A stretch of DNA of 5,433 nt from DATKMG01 sp035541995 (GTDB lineage Bacteria; Acidobacteriota; Terriglobia; Versatilivoradales; Versatilivoraceae), in NCBI GenBank assembly GCA_035541995.1, contig DATKMG010000129.1, positions 1-5,433 of the forward strand, read 5' to 3'. The position numbers were made by a program, and so were the translations under genes. Below, piece by piece: positions 5,370 through 5,433 of this stretch. Position 1 is the first letter of the stretch. Each line of letters begins with the position of its first letter. The notes beneath the pieces are model-generated. The model was not told the origin of the DNA and searched no databases. It worked only from the letters and a program-made list of their open reading frames with translations.

Positions 5370-5433
5370 GTGGCAGATAAGGCAGAAAAAAAGAGGCTAT
5401 TTAAACTCGCAGAAGAGATCAAACGGGAAGCTC
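5370..5433 (+). CDS. infB: Translation initiation factor IF-2, N-terminal fragment
   Basis: Only the first 21 codons and one base are visible before the right edge. The reading is MADKAEKKRLFKLAEEIKRE, with the start GTG read as Met. The basic-aromatic opening 'K.RLFKLAEEI' resembles the short IF2_N helical module at the start of bacterial IF-2 ('...RVYELAKEL...'). IF-2 is the GTPase that brings initiator fMet-tRNA to the 30S subunit and promotes subunit joining; its GTPase domains lie beyond the window. The start is supported by GGAGGG (5361-5366), with 3-4 bases of spacing, somewhat short; an in-frame TTG at 5355 is a less likely alternative because it lies upstream of that motif. Position directly after rimP and nusA strongly supports the call. 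Confidence 0.82.
   Translation, partial: MADKAEKKRLFKLAEEIKREA

Overview
This 5.4 kb window is a chromosomal housekeeping locus from a Gram-negative (diderm) bacterium. Two conserved gene clusters are transcribed away from each other from a non-coding gap of roughly 0.4 kb. The envelope genes require an outer membrane. Base composition is moderate, three or four genes appear to start at TTG or GTG, and the BamA-like protein has more POTRA repeats than enterobacterial BamA. That would fit a deep-branching proteobacterium-like lineage (Nitrospirota, Methylomirabilota or a former deltaproteobacterium), but I cannot fix the taxon from sequence alone.

Layout. Minus strand: 1-134 is the N-terminus of a SurA-like periplasmic chaperone/peptidyl-prolyl isomerase, cut by the window edge. 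Just upstream of it, 149-2974 encodes a BamA/Omp85 outer-membrane assembly protein with a signal peptide, about seven predicted POTRA repeats and a C-terminal beta-barrel. Positions 2975-3399 are non-coding and hold a possible extended -10 promoter for bamA, an imperfect long inverted repeat, a near-consensus sigma70 promoter firing rightward, and a GNRA-loop terminator-like hairpin at the very start of the rightward transcript. Plus strand: rimP (best start TTG at 3400), nusA (3878-5311) and the first 21 codons of infB (from GTG 5370).

How the genes work together. The rightward genes form the classic rimP-nusA-infB operon (30S maturation, transcription elongation/termination/antitermination, translation initiation). 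The leftward pair forms an outer-membrane biogenesis unit: SurA escorts unfolded barrel proteins across the periplasm and BamA inserts them.

The least ordinary parts are regulatory or architectural: the hairpin plus T-tract at about +4 of the rimP-nusA-infB transcript (a possible attenuator in an operon that encodes a termination factor), the expanded POTRA array, the AUG-UAG start-stop directly before the bamA start, and the unexplained inverted repeat between the clusters. I see no mobile element, CRISPR array, defence gene, tRNA or rRNA. I do not see a wholly new system here.
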